Assembly (NCBI GenBank): GCA_004211695.1 | Contig: SEEV01000014.1 | Coordinates: 1 to 42,332 of the forward strand | Length of the DNA: 42,332 nucleotides | Direction of reading: 5' to 3' | Source: Rhodococcus sp. (in: high G+C Gram-positive bacteria) | GTDB taxonomy: Bacteria; Actinomycetota; Actinomycetes; Mycobacteriales; Mycobacteriaceae | Shown here: positions 1 through 7,910 of the stretch, piece after piece | Numbering within the stretch: the first letter of the stretch is position 1 | Layout: each line of letters starts with the position of its first letter | Notes under the pieces: model-generated | The model's input: only the letters and a program-made list of their open reading frames with translations | Told to the model about the DNA's origin: nothing | The model's database searches: none | Made by a program: the position numbers and the translations under genes

Positions 1-271
1 CGGGCGGCAATACCAGCAAGATTTTCTGGCATCAGGCCGAGAGGTACGCGCACGCGTGTGGGAACTCCGTGAGCAGTCAGGCATGGCCTGCTCTTCGGCA
101 GCCCGGTGCCTGGTTACGCACACTGGTCAACTTCCTCCACGACCGGGAAATTTGACCCGGCGCACCCAGACGACAGGTTGATCGCCAGCGTGGATCTCTT
201 GCCCGCGGAGCTTCGGGATTAGCGGGAGCGACGAAGCGGTGTGTCAGCGGCGTTGATCTTGCGGCGAGTGT
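1..271. other. Left edge, no recognised gene
   Basis: No gene is recognised here. One plus-strand frame is open from the window edge (base 3) to a TGA at 156-158 with moderately GC-rich third positions, so the edge could cut the 3' end of a gene. The translated tail matches no family I know. A second short open stretch in another frame ends at a TAG near 222, which is compatible with a decayed or frameshifted gene. Confidence 0.3.
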
Positions 272-322
272 GTGACCGGGCGGAGAAACCCTCGGCCGCA
301 ACACAATCTACCCTCGTCTCCT

Positions 323-685
323 ATGTCCACCGTGAGCGGACCGTCCGACGCCGGTCTGGTGCGCCGAACGTCGCTGAGCGAGTTCATCGTGGGCCTCGAC
401 CCGTACGCCGATGAGATGACCAGCGCCCTCGGCATCATCACCGGGCAGGAAGGGCTTCGCCTGACCCTGTCCGCCCCGCGGATCGGGTTTGGGCGAGTGG
501 TATTCGTCCGCCCCCTCGTCGAGATGGCGTCCGGCTACGTGACCTTCTACGCTCGAGCGAGCAGGCAGGCGCCGGCCGCGTCCCCTGTTCCTCGGTGGCA
601 CGACATACGCTCGCGAGTGTTGTGGCCGCACGATCCGTGGATTGCTGTTCAGATACCGACCGTGCCGAGCGTTGCGAACGCTTGA
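323..685 (+). CDS. Hypothetical protein (doubtful gene)
   Basis: An open frame of 120 codons from the ATG at 323; an in-frame ATG at 272 would add 17 codons. I recognise no family. The first two thirds read like a folded protein, with mixed hydrophobic and acidic segments, while the last 40 residues are rich in Arg, Pro and Trp, as in an out-of-frame tail. No convincing ribosome binding site precedes 323. It may be the 5' part of a gene whose end was lost, or a chance frame. It ends 57 bp before the convergent cupin gene. Confidence 0.25.
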   Translation: MSTVSGPSDAGLVRRTSLSEFIVGLDPYADEMTSALGIITGQEGLRLTLSAPRIGFGRVVFVRPLVEMASGYVTFYARASRQAPAASPVPRWHDIRSRVLWPHDPWIAVQIPTVPSVANA

Positions 686-741
686 CTCAATCTTCGGATA
701 CGCCGTCGAACTGTGAATCTAGAGTCTGGTTGACGACTAGG

Positions 742-1137
742 TCAGATTCTGTATTCGTCGTCAGTGACGTGCTCGAGCCATGTCACAACTCGGCCTTCTT
801 CGTCGGCTTCCTGAATGGCAACGTGTGCCATGAATCGGTCAGGTGTGGCTCCGTGCCAGTGCATTTCGTTCGGTTCGATGTAGACGATGTGACCCGGGCG
901 AATCTCTTGGACTTCTCCGCTGCGTCGGGCCACGAGGCCGATGCCGTCGGTCACATACAGCGTTTGGCCCTTGGGGTGAGTGTGCCAGGCGGTACGGGCG
1001 CCGGGGGTGAAGCGGACGTGGGCGCACCCGACCGCCGACTGATCATCTGGATTGCGGATGCTATCGATGTAGACCGCGCCGGTGAACCATTCCTGGGGCC
1101 CCGTGACTGTGTGGCCGTCGCTTTTCGTGAGTTTCAT
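742..1137 (-). CDS. Small single-domain cupin protein
   Basis: 131 residues forming one cupin beta-barrel. Motif 1 is PGARTAWHTHPKGQ, giving likely metal ligands His52, His54 and Gln58 (Gln in place of the usual Glu); motif 2 supplies His93 in the segment EMHWHG. This H-H-Q-H set is common in small cupins found beside oxidoreductases and carboxymuconolactone-decarboxylase-like genes. The reaction cannot be assigned, and it may be a metal-dependent isomerase, oxygenase or binding protein. The start is the ATG at 1137; a TTG at 1146 would add three residues. It closely resembles the cupin at 41524-41922, with the same ligand spacing. Confidence 0.85.
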   Translation of the reverse strand: MKLTKSDGHTVTGPQEWFTGAVYIDSIRNPDDQSAVGCAHVRFTPGARTAWHTHPKGQTLYVTDGIGLVARRSGEVQEIRPGHIVYIEPNEMHWHGATPDRFMAHVAIQEADEEGRVVTWLEHVTDDEYRI

Positions 1138-1420
1138 GGTGTTCAACTTTCATGGGGTTGAGTGTGATTCGGATGGTGGAAGGCTGCGGTCGACTCTGGT
1201 CAGTTGGCCGGCGCGTCACTCAGTTCGTGAACGGTGCAGATTGCGAAATACACTTGGAATTCTACTCAGCTCAACGCCTCGAGCTTGTCGACGGTGATCC
1301 GATTGGTCCGGTCGTAAAGGGCACCCGGCATCTTATCGCTGCCATAGAGACTCGTGAACTGGACCGACACACAACTTTACGGGCAAGGCCGGATGGATTT
1401 GATGTCGCAGTGGGAAACTG

Positions 1421-2689
1421 CTAGGTGACCGACGATGGGCAGGTGTGTGGTACCTGTGGTGATGTTGATGCCGTGGATGTTTTGAGGTGGGAACTTCTCT
1501 GGCGTCCGATGAGGATGATCTCAGCGACCACGGCAAGGGCGACGGAAGCCACGGTGACGATGCCGAGAGGGAGGACGGCGTCGGCGCCCCCGAGGCCGAC
1601 CAGCGGTGCGGCGATACCCCCGAGACCGAAGCGGGCAAATCCGAGGACCGAGGAGGCGGTGCCGGCGAGTTGCGGGTAGTCGGCCAGGGCGAGCGATGTC
1701 GTGGGCGGGGAGGTGACGGCGACGCCGGAGGCCAGAATGAACAGAGAGGCGAGGACCACCGGCAGCGACAGCGTGAACAGGCCGGTGGCCAGCAGGCCAA
1801 GGGAACCTGCGGCGCACATGACGATGCCGACGATGAGCGTCCCACGCTCGGACCAGCGTTCGGCGGTGCGGCCGGCGATGTAGCCAAAGACCATAAAACC
1901 GGCTGAGTTGACACCGAACGCGATTGAATACCCCTGGGGGGTCAACCCGTAGACGCCCTGGAGGATGTAGGTTGCGCCGCTGAGGTAGGCGAAGAGCGCG
2001 GCGTAGGTGAGGCCGCAGATCAGCACCGCACCGAGGAAGAGGCGGTCGGCGAAGAGTGTGCGGAAGTCGCGCCCGGTCTGCTTCATCCCGCCACCACTGC
2101 GCTGATGGGTAGGCAATGTCTCACCGAAGAGGACAACGGAGGCCAGGAACAGGAGGACGCCGATGACGGCGAGGAAGAGGAACAGGCCGCGCCAGTCCGT
2201 GAAGTTGGCGAGCTGTCCGCCGATGACGGGGCCCACGATCGCGGCGAGTCCGCCGATGACGGTAAGGCGACCGTAGTAGCGGATCAGCGCGCCACCCTCG
2301 TACACGTCGCGGCCAGCGGCCTGCGCGATGACGATACCGACGGCGCCGGCGAGACCCTGCACGAGGCGGGCAAGGATGAGCGTTTCGATGCTCGGGCTGA
2401 TCGCGCACAGGACCGACGCGGCGATGTACGCGGTGATCCCGATGAGCAGCGGCGCGCGTCGCCCGAAGCGGTCGGAGAGTGGTCCTGCGATCACCTGGCC
2501 GACGGCGAGGCCGATGAGGCAGGCAGTCAGGGTGAACTGTGCCGCGGAGGTGGCCGCGCCGAGTTCTTCGGTGAGTGCTGGCAGGACCGGGAGGTATAGG
2601 TCCATGGAGATGGGGCCGAATACGGTCAGCAGCATCAGCAGCGTCGCGAGCGCGTGACCGACACGATGGCCGGTTTGAGTGTCTGTCAT
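1421..2689 (-). CDS. MFS exporter, Bcr/CflA (drug resistance) type
   Basis: 422-residue inner-membrane transporter with the 12-helix pattern of the DHA1 group. The signature DLYLPVLPAL in helix 1 (about residues 30-39) is typical of Bcr/CflA proteins, and the loop 2-3 motif A reads GPLSDRFGRR (about 69-78). Family members export chloramphenicol, bicyclomycin, sulfonamides or dipeptides by proton antiport; the substrate here is unknown. The ATG at 2689 was chosen because AAGGA lies six bases upstream; an upstream start would add 24 non-conserved residues. The next gene upstream is the alcohol dehydrogenase at 2787-3809, on the same strand with a gap of about 100 bp, so the two may be co-transcribed. 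Confidence 0.92.
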   Translation of the reverse strand: MTDTQTGHRVGHALATLLMLLTVFGPISMDLYLPVLPALTEELGAATSAAQFTLTACLIGLAVGQVIAGPLSDRFGRRAPLLIGITAYIAASVLCAISPSIETLILARLVQGLAGAVGIVIAQAAGRDVYEGGALIRYYGRLTVIGGLAAIVGPVIGGQLANFTDWRGLFLFLAVIGVLLFLASVVLFGETLPTHQRSGGGMKQTGRDFRTLFADRLFLGAVLICGLTYAALFAYLSGATYILQGVYGLTPQGYSIAFGVNSAGFMVFGYIAGRTAERWSERGTLIVGIVMCAAGSLGLLATGLFTLSLPVVLASLFILASGVAVTSPPTTSLALADYPQLAGTASSVLGFARFGLGGIAAPLVGLGGADAVLPLGIVTVASVALAVVAEIILIGRQRSSHLKTSTASTSPQVPHTCPSSVT

Positions 2690-2786
2690 GCGTGGTCCTT
2701 TGCAGGTGGGCAGAATGCCCGCAGAGAATAGAACGAGAGCAGGGCGCGTCCCTGCGGTCACTCCAGGGCGCCCGCCAAACGTGGTT

Positions 2787-3809
2787 CTAGAGGCTGAGCA
2801 GCACCTTGGTGGCGCGACGCTCGTCCATCGCCTTATAGCCCTCGGCAGCCTCGTCGAGTGGGAGGGTGAGGTCGAAGACCACGCCGGGATCGATCTGGTC
2901 GGTCATGATGAGGTCGATCAGCTCCGGCAGGAAGCGGCGGACGGGTGCGGGCCCGCCATGCAGGTTCACGGTGGCGAAGAACAGGTCGAGGCCGTCGAGT
3001 TCGACGCCGTGGGAGACGCCGACATAGCCGACGTGCCCGCCGGGACGGGTCGCGCCGATGGCCTGCAGCATCGATTCCTGGGTGCCGACGGCCTCGATGG
3101 TGGAATGGGCGCCGTACCCGCCGGTCAGTTGTTTGATCCTCGCGATTCCGGCGTCACCGCGCTCTTCCACGATGTCAGTGGCACCGAACCGGGTGGCGAG
3201 CGCCTGACGGTCGGCGTGGCGGGACATGGCGACGATCCTCTCGGCACCGAGCCGGTTGGCGGCGAGGATGCCGAGCAGACCGACCGCCCCGTCACCGACC
3301 ACGGCGACGGTCTTGCCGGGACCGGCCTCGGCGGCGACGGCGGCGAACCAACCGGTGCCCAGCACATCGGAGGCGGCGAGGAGGCTGCGCGTCTGCTCCG
3401 GTGTCGGCTCTCCGGGCACCTTGACGAGGGTGCCGTCGGCGAGCGGGATGCGGGCGTATTCGGCCTGGGTACCTATCGCACCCATCATGACCTGGTGGAT
3501 GCAGCGGGACTGGTACCCGGCCCGGCAGATTTCGCAGGTGTTGTCGGAGGCGACGAAGGATCCGACGACGAAGTCGCCAACCTTGATGTCGTGAACCTGG
3601 TCGCCGATCTCTTCGACGGTGCCGATGTACTCGTGACCCATTTGGGTGGGTCCGGTCAGTTCCTCGATGCCCCGGTAGGGCCACAGGTCGGAGCCGCAGA
3701 TGCAGGCGGCGGTGACGCGGATGATCGCGTCGGTCGGATCGACGAGCTTCGGGTTCTCGACGTTCTCGATCCGGACGTCTCCGGGGGCATGCATGACAAC
3801 TGCGCGCAC
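2787..3809 (-). CDS. Zinc-dependent alcohol dehydrogenase family protein
   Basis: 340-residue medium-chain dehydrogenase. The catalytic zinc region shows CICGSD near residue 36 and GHEYIGTVEEIG near 58. The structural-zinc loop reads DNTCEICRAGYQSRC, keeping three of the usual four cysteines with Asp in place of the first. The nucleotide-binding motif is GDGAVG near 170; the SRH that follows the next strand suggests NADP(H) preference. Likely substrates are alcohols or aldehydes, unspecified. The start is GTG at 3809 with GAGGAG five bases upstream. It is divergent from the XRE regulator at 3943, which probably controls it. It is not close to the NDMA-type enzyme at 6710. Confidence 0.93.
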   Translation of the reverse strand: MRAVVMHAPGDVRIENVENPKLVDPTDAIIRVTAACICGSDLWPYRGIEELTGPTQMGHEYIGTVEEIGDQVHDIKVGDFVVGSFVASDNTCEICRAGYQSRCIHQVMMGAIGTQAEYARIPLADGTLVKVPGEPTPEQTRSLLAASDVLGTGWFAAVAAEAGPGKTVAVVGDGAVGLLGILAANRLGAERIVAMSRHADRQALATRFGATDIVEERGDAGIARIKQLTGGYGAHSTIEAVGTQESMLQAIGATRPGGHVGYVGVSHGVELDGLDLFFATVNLHGGPAPVRRFLPELIDLIMTDQIDPGVVFDLTLPLDEAAEGYKAMDERRATKVLLSL

Positions 3810-3874
3810 GGGTACTCCTCATTTTTTCGGTCTCTGGGTTCGGTACCCACAACACCAGGCTTTTCGCGTGCGCG

Positions 3875-3910
3875 GGAGTCCCGGTTGATAGAGGTACTGG
3901 GAGGGACTCC
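3875..3910. promoter_or_regulatory. Inverted repeat between divergent ADH and XRE genes
   Basis: GGAGTCCC at 3875-3882 and its exact reverse complement GGGACTCC at 3903-3910 lie in the 133 bp between the two divergent start codons. The arms are separated by 20 bp, so their centres lie on nearly the same helix face. This is a plausible operator for the XRE-type regulator next to it. No binding evidence exists in the sequence itself. Confidence 0.4.
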
Positions 3911-3942
3911 TTCACGGTCGGGATTGTGCTTACCGTGGAGGC

Positions 3943-4839
3943 ATGAACAATCGAGCGGAGGTGCGTGAGTTCCTCACCTCGCGGCGCGCCCGAGTGACAC
4001 CGGAACAGGTCGGGCTACCCGCCGGCACGAACAGGCGGGTCGAGGGACTTCGGCGCAGCGAGGTCGCCACGCTCGCGGGCCTCAGTGTCGAGTACTACAC
4101 GCGGCTCGAGCGCGGTGCGATCAGCGGTGCCTCTCCGGAAGTGCTCGACAGCCTTGCCCGGGCGCTGTGCCTGGACGACGCGGAACGGGCGCACCTGTTC
4201 GACCTCGCCCACGCGGCCAGCCCGGTCGCTCGGCCGCCGAAGCGGCGTAACCCGAAGAGCTGGGCCCCGCATCGGAGCCTGCAGTGGGCGCTGGATGCCA
4301 TTTCCGGAGGACCGGCGTTCGTCCGCAACGGGCGTATGGACATCGTGGCGGCCAATATGTTGGGCCGGGCGTTTTACAAGGACGTCTACGACATGCCCGG
4401 GCAACCGCCGAACCTTGCCCGGTTCACCTTTCTCGACGACCGTGCCTTCCAGTTCTATCCGGATTGGGAAATGTTCGCCGAGGTTACCGTCGCGATTCTG
4501 CGGACCGAGGCGGCCCGTGACCCGCACAACAAGGATCTCCACGACCTCATCGGGGAGATGTGCACGCGTAGTGAAGATTTCCGCCGCCGATGGGGTGCGC
4601 ACAATGTCCGTCATCACGGTACGGGATTCAAGACGTTCCACCATCCGATCGTCGGTGAGATGACGCTGGCCTACGAGGGGCTGGCGATGGAAGCCGAACG
4701 CGGACTGACCATCACCATTTACGCCGCCGAACCCGGAACCCCGTCCGCTGAACGGATGCAATTGCTCGCGTCGTGGGCGGCCAGCGAGTACAGCGACGCC
4801 CGGACCACCCCGCCCGCGAAGGACACGACGGGGCGCTGA
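3943..4839 (+). CDS. XRE-family transcriptional regulator with MmyB-like ligand domain
   Basis: 298 residues. An N-terminal helix-turn-helix of the HTH_31 type spans about residues 5-80 (LRRSEVATLAGLSVEYYTRLERG is the recognition core), followed by a ligand-binding domain of the MmyB/MLTR type at about 100-275. Such proteins are common in Actinobacteria next to short-chain or medium-chain dehydrogenases, which they usually regulate. The start ATG at 3943 gives the typical family N-terminus (NRAEVREFLTSRRARVTPEQ), although GGAGG lies only one base upstream, so translation could be leaderless or begin slightly downstream. It is divergent from the dehydrogenase at 2787-3809 and convergent with the GntR gene at 5018. 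Confidence 0.93.
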   Translation: MNNRAEVREFLTSRRARVTPEQVGLPAGTNRRVEGLRRSEVATLAGLSVEYYTRLERGAISGASPEVLDSLARALCLDDAERAHLFDLAHAASPVARPPKRRNPKSWAPHRSLQWALDAISGGPAFVRNGRMDIVAANMLGRAFYKDVYDMPGQPPNLARFTFLDDRAFQFYPDWEMFAEVTVAILRTEAARDPHNKDLHDLIGEMCTRSEDFRRRWGAHNVRHHGTGFKTFHHPIVGEMTLAYEGLAMEAERGLTITIYAAEPGTPSAERMQLLASWAASEYSDARTTPPAKDTTGR

Positions 4840-5017
4840 GCTTTGTCTGCGCGCGGGAACAATGCGCTGGCGATTGTCGCTTGTCCCTATCCGGAATCAG
4901 AGGGAAATGACCGTGTGAGGGGCATCGGCATGAACTCCCACGGCACCCGGTGACCCACCTCAAATGCCGAGAGCGGGTGACATCAGTCCGAGGTCGTCGC
5001 TACGCCCGACCGATTGA

Positions 5018-5767
5018 TCAGGTCGACATCCAAGAAACAGTTTGATCTATAAGTGTCGGATTCTCTCGGGCGAATGTCTCCGCGCTCGCCAGCATATGGG
5101 CTTCCATGAGTGCCTCGGCCCGCTCTGCATTTCCCTCCTCGATTGCGTCGGAGAGTTCGCCGTGCACGTCCGCGGTGTGAAGCATCGCCTCGACACTTCG
5201 TCCGCGGTGGAGGTATACATCAAAAATCCCATGGATCGACGCCGTCATGAGAGAGAGTGCTCGATTGTCGTTGCCCGCCATGTCCGCGACCAACTCGTGA
5301 AAGTCGTGTGCGTAGCGCACCAGATCTTGGAGGTCGGTGGCGCGACGGTGGTCCCGAACATTGGAGCGAAGCTCTAGCATCTGCTCCGACGTACGTTTGG
5401 CGGCGGCCAACTCCGCCATTCGTGGCTCGAGAACAACTCGCGCGTCTAAAAGTTCACGGAACGTGACGCCTGCGGCGTTGAAGTGGAGAGTAGTCATCCG
5501 CGCGAAGTCGCGGGCTGTGAGGTCCGTCAACACCGGACCCCCATTGGGTCCGGTGCGGATCGTGATCAGGCCGTGAACTTCCAGGATGCGGAGCGCCTCT
5601 CGGAGGGACGCACGGCTCACGCCACGTTGTTCGGCCATGAGGACTTCGGACTGAAGGCGGTCCCCGGCTTTCATATTGGAGCGGGAGATCTCGGCCACGA
5701 GCTCGTGGGCCAGCTGTTCGGCCAACTTAACGCCTCGCCGAGCTCGAGTGGGCGGGGTCAGGCTCAT
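5018..5767 (-). CDS. FadR-type GntR transcriptional regulator, paralog 1
   Basis: 249 residues. A winged helix-turn-helix occupies about residues 12-78 (SEVLMAEQRGVSRASLREAL is the recognition region) and an FCD effector domain about 95-225, with the acidic and histidine residues that usually bind metal and ligand (HDFHELVADMAGN, DVHGELSDAI). FadR-group proteins bind acyl-CoAs, acids or sugar acids and usually repress catabolic operons. It aligns end to end without gaps with the regulators at 10398 and 24541. A site of the shared AT-rich type lies at 5888-5907, about 120 bp upstream of its start. It is divergent from the NDMA-type alcohol dehydrogenase operon, a natural target. Confidence 0.93.
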   Translation of the reverse strand: MSLTPPTRARRGVKLAEQLAHELVAEISRSNMKAGDRLQSEVLMAEQRGVSRASLREALRILEVHGLITIRTGPNGGPVLTDLTARDFARMTTLHFNAAGVTFRELLDARVVLEPRMAELAAAKRTSEQMLELRSNVRDHRRATDLQDLVRYAHDFHELVADMAGNDNRALSLMTASIHGIFDVYLHRGRSVEAMLHTADVHGELSDAIEEGNAERAEALMEAHMLASAETFARENPTLIDQTVSWMST

Positions 5768-5887
5768 ATTTTCGTCGCCTCCGGTCTTGTCGGTCCGTTG
5801 ACCAAACTACTGCATTGGACTCGACAATCAGCGGCGTGGCGGGGCAAATAGCGACGTCTCGGCGTTAAGCGATGAGGCTATGATGCG

Positions 5888-5907
5888 GTAACTATAATAA
5901 TAAATAG
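5888..5907 (-). promoter_or_regulatory. AT-rich operator-like site upstream of GntR paralog 1
   Basis: On the minus strand this reads CTATTTATTATTATAGTTAC. It matches the element on the promoters at 6631, 21366, 30069 and 30361 (shared core TATTTAyTrTdATAG) and shares 15 of 20 positions with the 21366 site. It stands out from the GC-rich surroundings. On the plus strand the same bases contain TATAAT, so it could also serve as a -10 element. Autoregulation of the GntR gene is the simplest reading. Confidence 0.5.
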
Positions 5908-6612
5908 ATGAACGGGGCCGGTGAGTCGCCCACCTTGACAGGGTCAGCCACTTCCTTCCGATCCCCGCTCCTCCATGGGCTTGCACCTTCTGCTCGACGC
6001 AATCTGGAGCCTTGTCTTGGGGCAAGGTGGCCTCCTTCGTCGCGTCGGGGCCTGATGATTGTAGTGATTGCGCTGACCTTCGAGTCTACCGGTTCTGCCG
6101 GATAAGCCGGAGTAACGACCGCAGTCACAGCTAGGTCCTCAACTGGCGTTTGCAGGTTCGGTGGACATCTCGCGGACTCGCTCGGTCCTGTCCTGCAGAT
6201 CGTGATTGGGGACTCTTGGTGCGTTGGGGTCCAGCGGGATGGATCATGTGGATATCGGCGACAGATCATGACCTTTCGCCGACCTTCGGTCGCTATCGGC
6301 GCCGTCGATGCACTTGATCGATCCTTGGTGCAGGGCCCTCGCTGACCGGATGCCCACCCCTCTGGCGGGGAAAGACGCGGTGATCGAGTGTGATAACCGT
6401 GGATCGGCCTAGTCATATTTGTCCTGACCCATAAGGCCGCAAGGATCGCGTGTCCACCGTGGACGCTGGTTTGGACCATCGCCGCATCGGGCTTCAATAC
6501 ACCAACCAGTCGTGTTGCTGCCTGACGTTCCTCAATCCGTGCGGAGAACAATGGCGGGACACTTCGCATCGTGCGTACGAGGAACAACGCTTGAACGTGG
6601 ACCTTTGTGACG

Positions 6613-6650
6613 TTGACAACAAACTCCTGTCTATTTATTGTAATGGTTCT
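6613..6650 (+). promoter_or_regulatory. Promoter and operator of the NDMA-type alcohol dehydrogenase operon
   Basis: TTGACA at 6613-6618, a 17-bp spacer and TATTGT at 6636-6641 form a near-consensus sigma-70-type promoter, followed by about 60 bp to the start codon at 6710. The AT-rich element CTATTTATTGTAATGGTTCT (6631-6650) overlaps the -10. It matches the sites at 30069, 30361, 21366 and 5888, so a bound repressor would block polymerase. Confidence 0.65.
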
Positions 6651-6709
6651 GGTTGCAGCGCAGGGCCTGTATGGGGTTCCTACATTCGTTGGACGATGCG
6701 AGGTGAGGC

Positions 6710-7816
6710 ATGAAGACAAGGGCCGCAGTTCTGGAACAGGGCAGTACCCGCTTCGAAATCAAGGAACTGGACGTTGATGCCCCAGGCCCGGGTGAGGTAC
6801 ACGTAAAGTTCGTGGCGGCGGGACTGTGCCACTCCGACCTTCATCTCATCGACGGGGACATCGTGCCAAGGTTCCCCATCGTGGCCGGACACGAGGGCTC
6901 GGGCATCGTCGAGGAGGTCGGTCCGGGAGTAACGAAAGTCAAGCCCGGCGACCACGTAGTGTGCAGCTTCATTCCGGTCTGCGGCCGATGCCGGTACTGC
7001 GCCTCGGGACGTTCGAACATGTGCGACAACGGTGCCTATCTGGTCAGCGGCAACGCATTCGATGGAACCTTCCGGTATCACGCCGACGGCCGCGATTACG
7101 GCAGTTTCTCCATGCTCGGCACCTTTTCCGAACGCGCCACACTGTCGGAGCTGTCGGTGGTCAAGATCGATGAGTGGCTGCCGTTGGATGTTGCGGTGCT
7201 CGTCGGCTGTGGTGTGCCCACGGGCTGGGGAACCGCCGTCAACGCCGGAGCGGTCACGGCCGGCGATACGGTGGTCGTCTACGGCATCGGAGGTGTGGGG
7301 ATCAACGCTGTGCAAGGAGCCGTGTCGGCCGGCGCGAAGTTCGTCGTGGTGGTCGACCCGGTTCAGTTCAAACTCGACACCGCACTCAAATTCGGTGCGA
7401 CGCATGCCTTCACCGATCCGAAGGAGGCCGCGGCGAAGATCAACGAACTGACGTGGGGGCAGGGGGCCGATCAGGCTCTGGTCACCGTGGGGGTGGTGGA
7501 CGAGGAAGTGATCGCGGACGCGTTCGCAGCTATCGGCAAGGGCGGCACACTTGTTGTGACCGGCCAAGCACATCCTGAGAAACTCACCATTCATGTGCCC
7601 AGTGGAGAGCTGGTGCGTTACGAGAAGGTGATCCGCGGCTCGCAGTACGGTTCCTGCAACCCGCACTACGACATCGTCAAGCTGCTCCGTATGTACGACG
7701 CCGGGCGCCTGAAGCTCGATGAGTTGATTACGAAGTACTACACGCTCGACGAGGTCAACGACATGGTCGACGACCTACGCGACGGGAAGCTCATCCGCGG
7801 GGCTATTCGATTCTGA
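6710..7816 (+). CDS. NDMA-dependent alcohol dehydrogenase (Rxyl_3153-type, mycofactocin-associated)
   Basis: 368-residue medium-chain Zn alcohol dehydrogenase. The catalytic-zinc motifs are GLCHSDLH (near 39) and GHEGSGIVEEVG (near 60). A complete structural-zinc loop is present, CGRCRYCASGRSNMC (near 92). The nucleotide-binding motif is GIGGVG (near 190). The pattern of residues through the protein is that of the nicotinoprotein group called NDMA-dependent alcohol dehydrogenase, whose tightly bound NAD is re-oxidised through the redox cofactor mycofactocin rather than exchanged. It would oxidise a primary alcohol to an aldehyde for the aldehyde dehydrogenase 94 bp downstream. No mycofactocin biosynthesis genes occur in this window, so they must lie elsewhere. 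It is the first gene of the operon. Confidence 0.92.
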   Translation: MKTRAAVLEQGSTRFEIKELDVDAPGPGEVHVKFVAAGLCHSDLHLIDGDIVPRFPIVAGHEGSGIVEEVGPGVTKVKPGDHVVCSFIPVCGRCRYCASGRSNMCDNGAYLVSGNAFDGTFRYHADGRDYGSFSMLGTFSERATLSELSVVKIDEWLPLDVAVLVGCGVPTGWGTAVNAGAVTAGDTVVVYGIGGVGINAVQGAVSAGAKFVVVVDPVQFKLDTALKFGATHAFTDPKEAAAKINELTWGQGADQALVTVGVVDEEVIADAFAAIGKGGTLVVTGQAHPEKLTIHVPSGELVRYEKVIRGSQYGSCNPHYDIVKLLRMYDAGRLKLDELITKYYTLDEVNDMVDDLRDGKLIRGAIRF

Positions 7817-7910
7817 GCCACCCCACGCGCACCACCGATCCGGAGAACGATCACAGATGAGGCCGACCGGCCGCACAGCGGCGAGCATCGCCTTGTCCGA
7901 GGAGAAGACA

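Larger units (their letters stand above)
5768..6709. other. 942-bp intergenic region
   Basis: No gene is supported. Open frames of up to 275 codons exist on the minus strand, but they are rich in Arg, Pro and Ser and match no family. The region holds two AT-rich islands: a regulatory site near 5888-5907 and the alcohol dehydrogenase promoter near 6613-6650. One minus-strand frame around 6230-6130 reads like the C-terminus of a protein (segment ERVREMSTEPANAS followed by a stop), so a decayed gene end is possible. Confidence 0.5.

Noticed and set aside
2679-3968. Open frame of 429 codons on the plus strand
   Set aside because: It lies opposite the Zn alcohol dehydrogenase and its product is Gly/Asp/Glu-rich without family likeness.
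5892-6719. Minus-strand open frame of 275 codons in the large intergenic region
   Set aside because: Composition is Arg/Pro/Ser-heavy, there is no ribosome binding site, and it runs through the alcohol dehydrogenase promoter.
6710-7816. Iron-type NDMA-dependent methanol/alcohol oxidoreductase (ThcE-like) considered for the alcohol dehydrogenase
   Set aside because: The protein has the zinc medium-chain motifs with a complete four-Cys structural-zinc loop, so it belongs to the Zn group.
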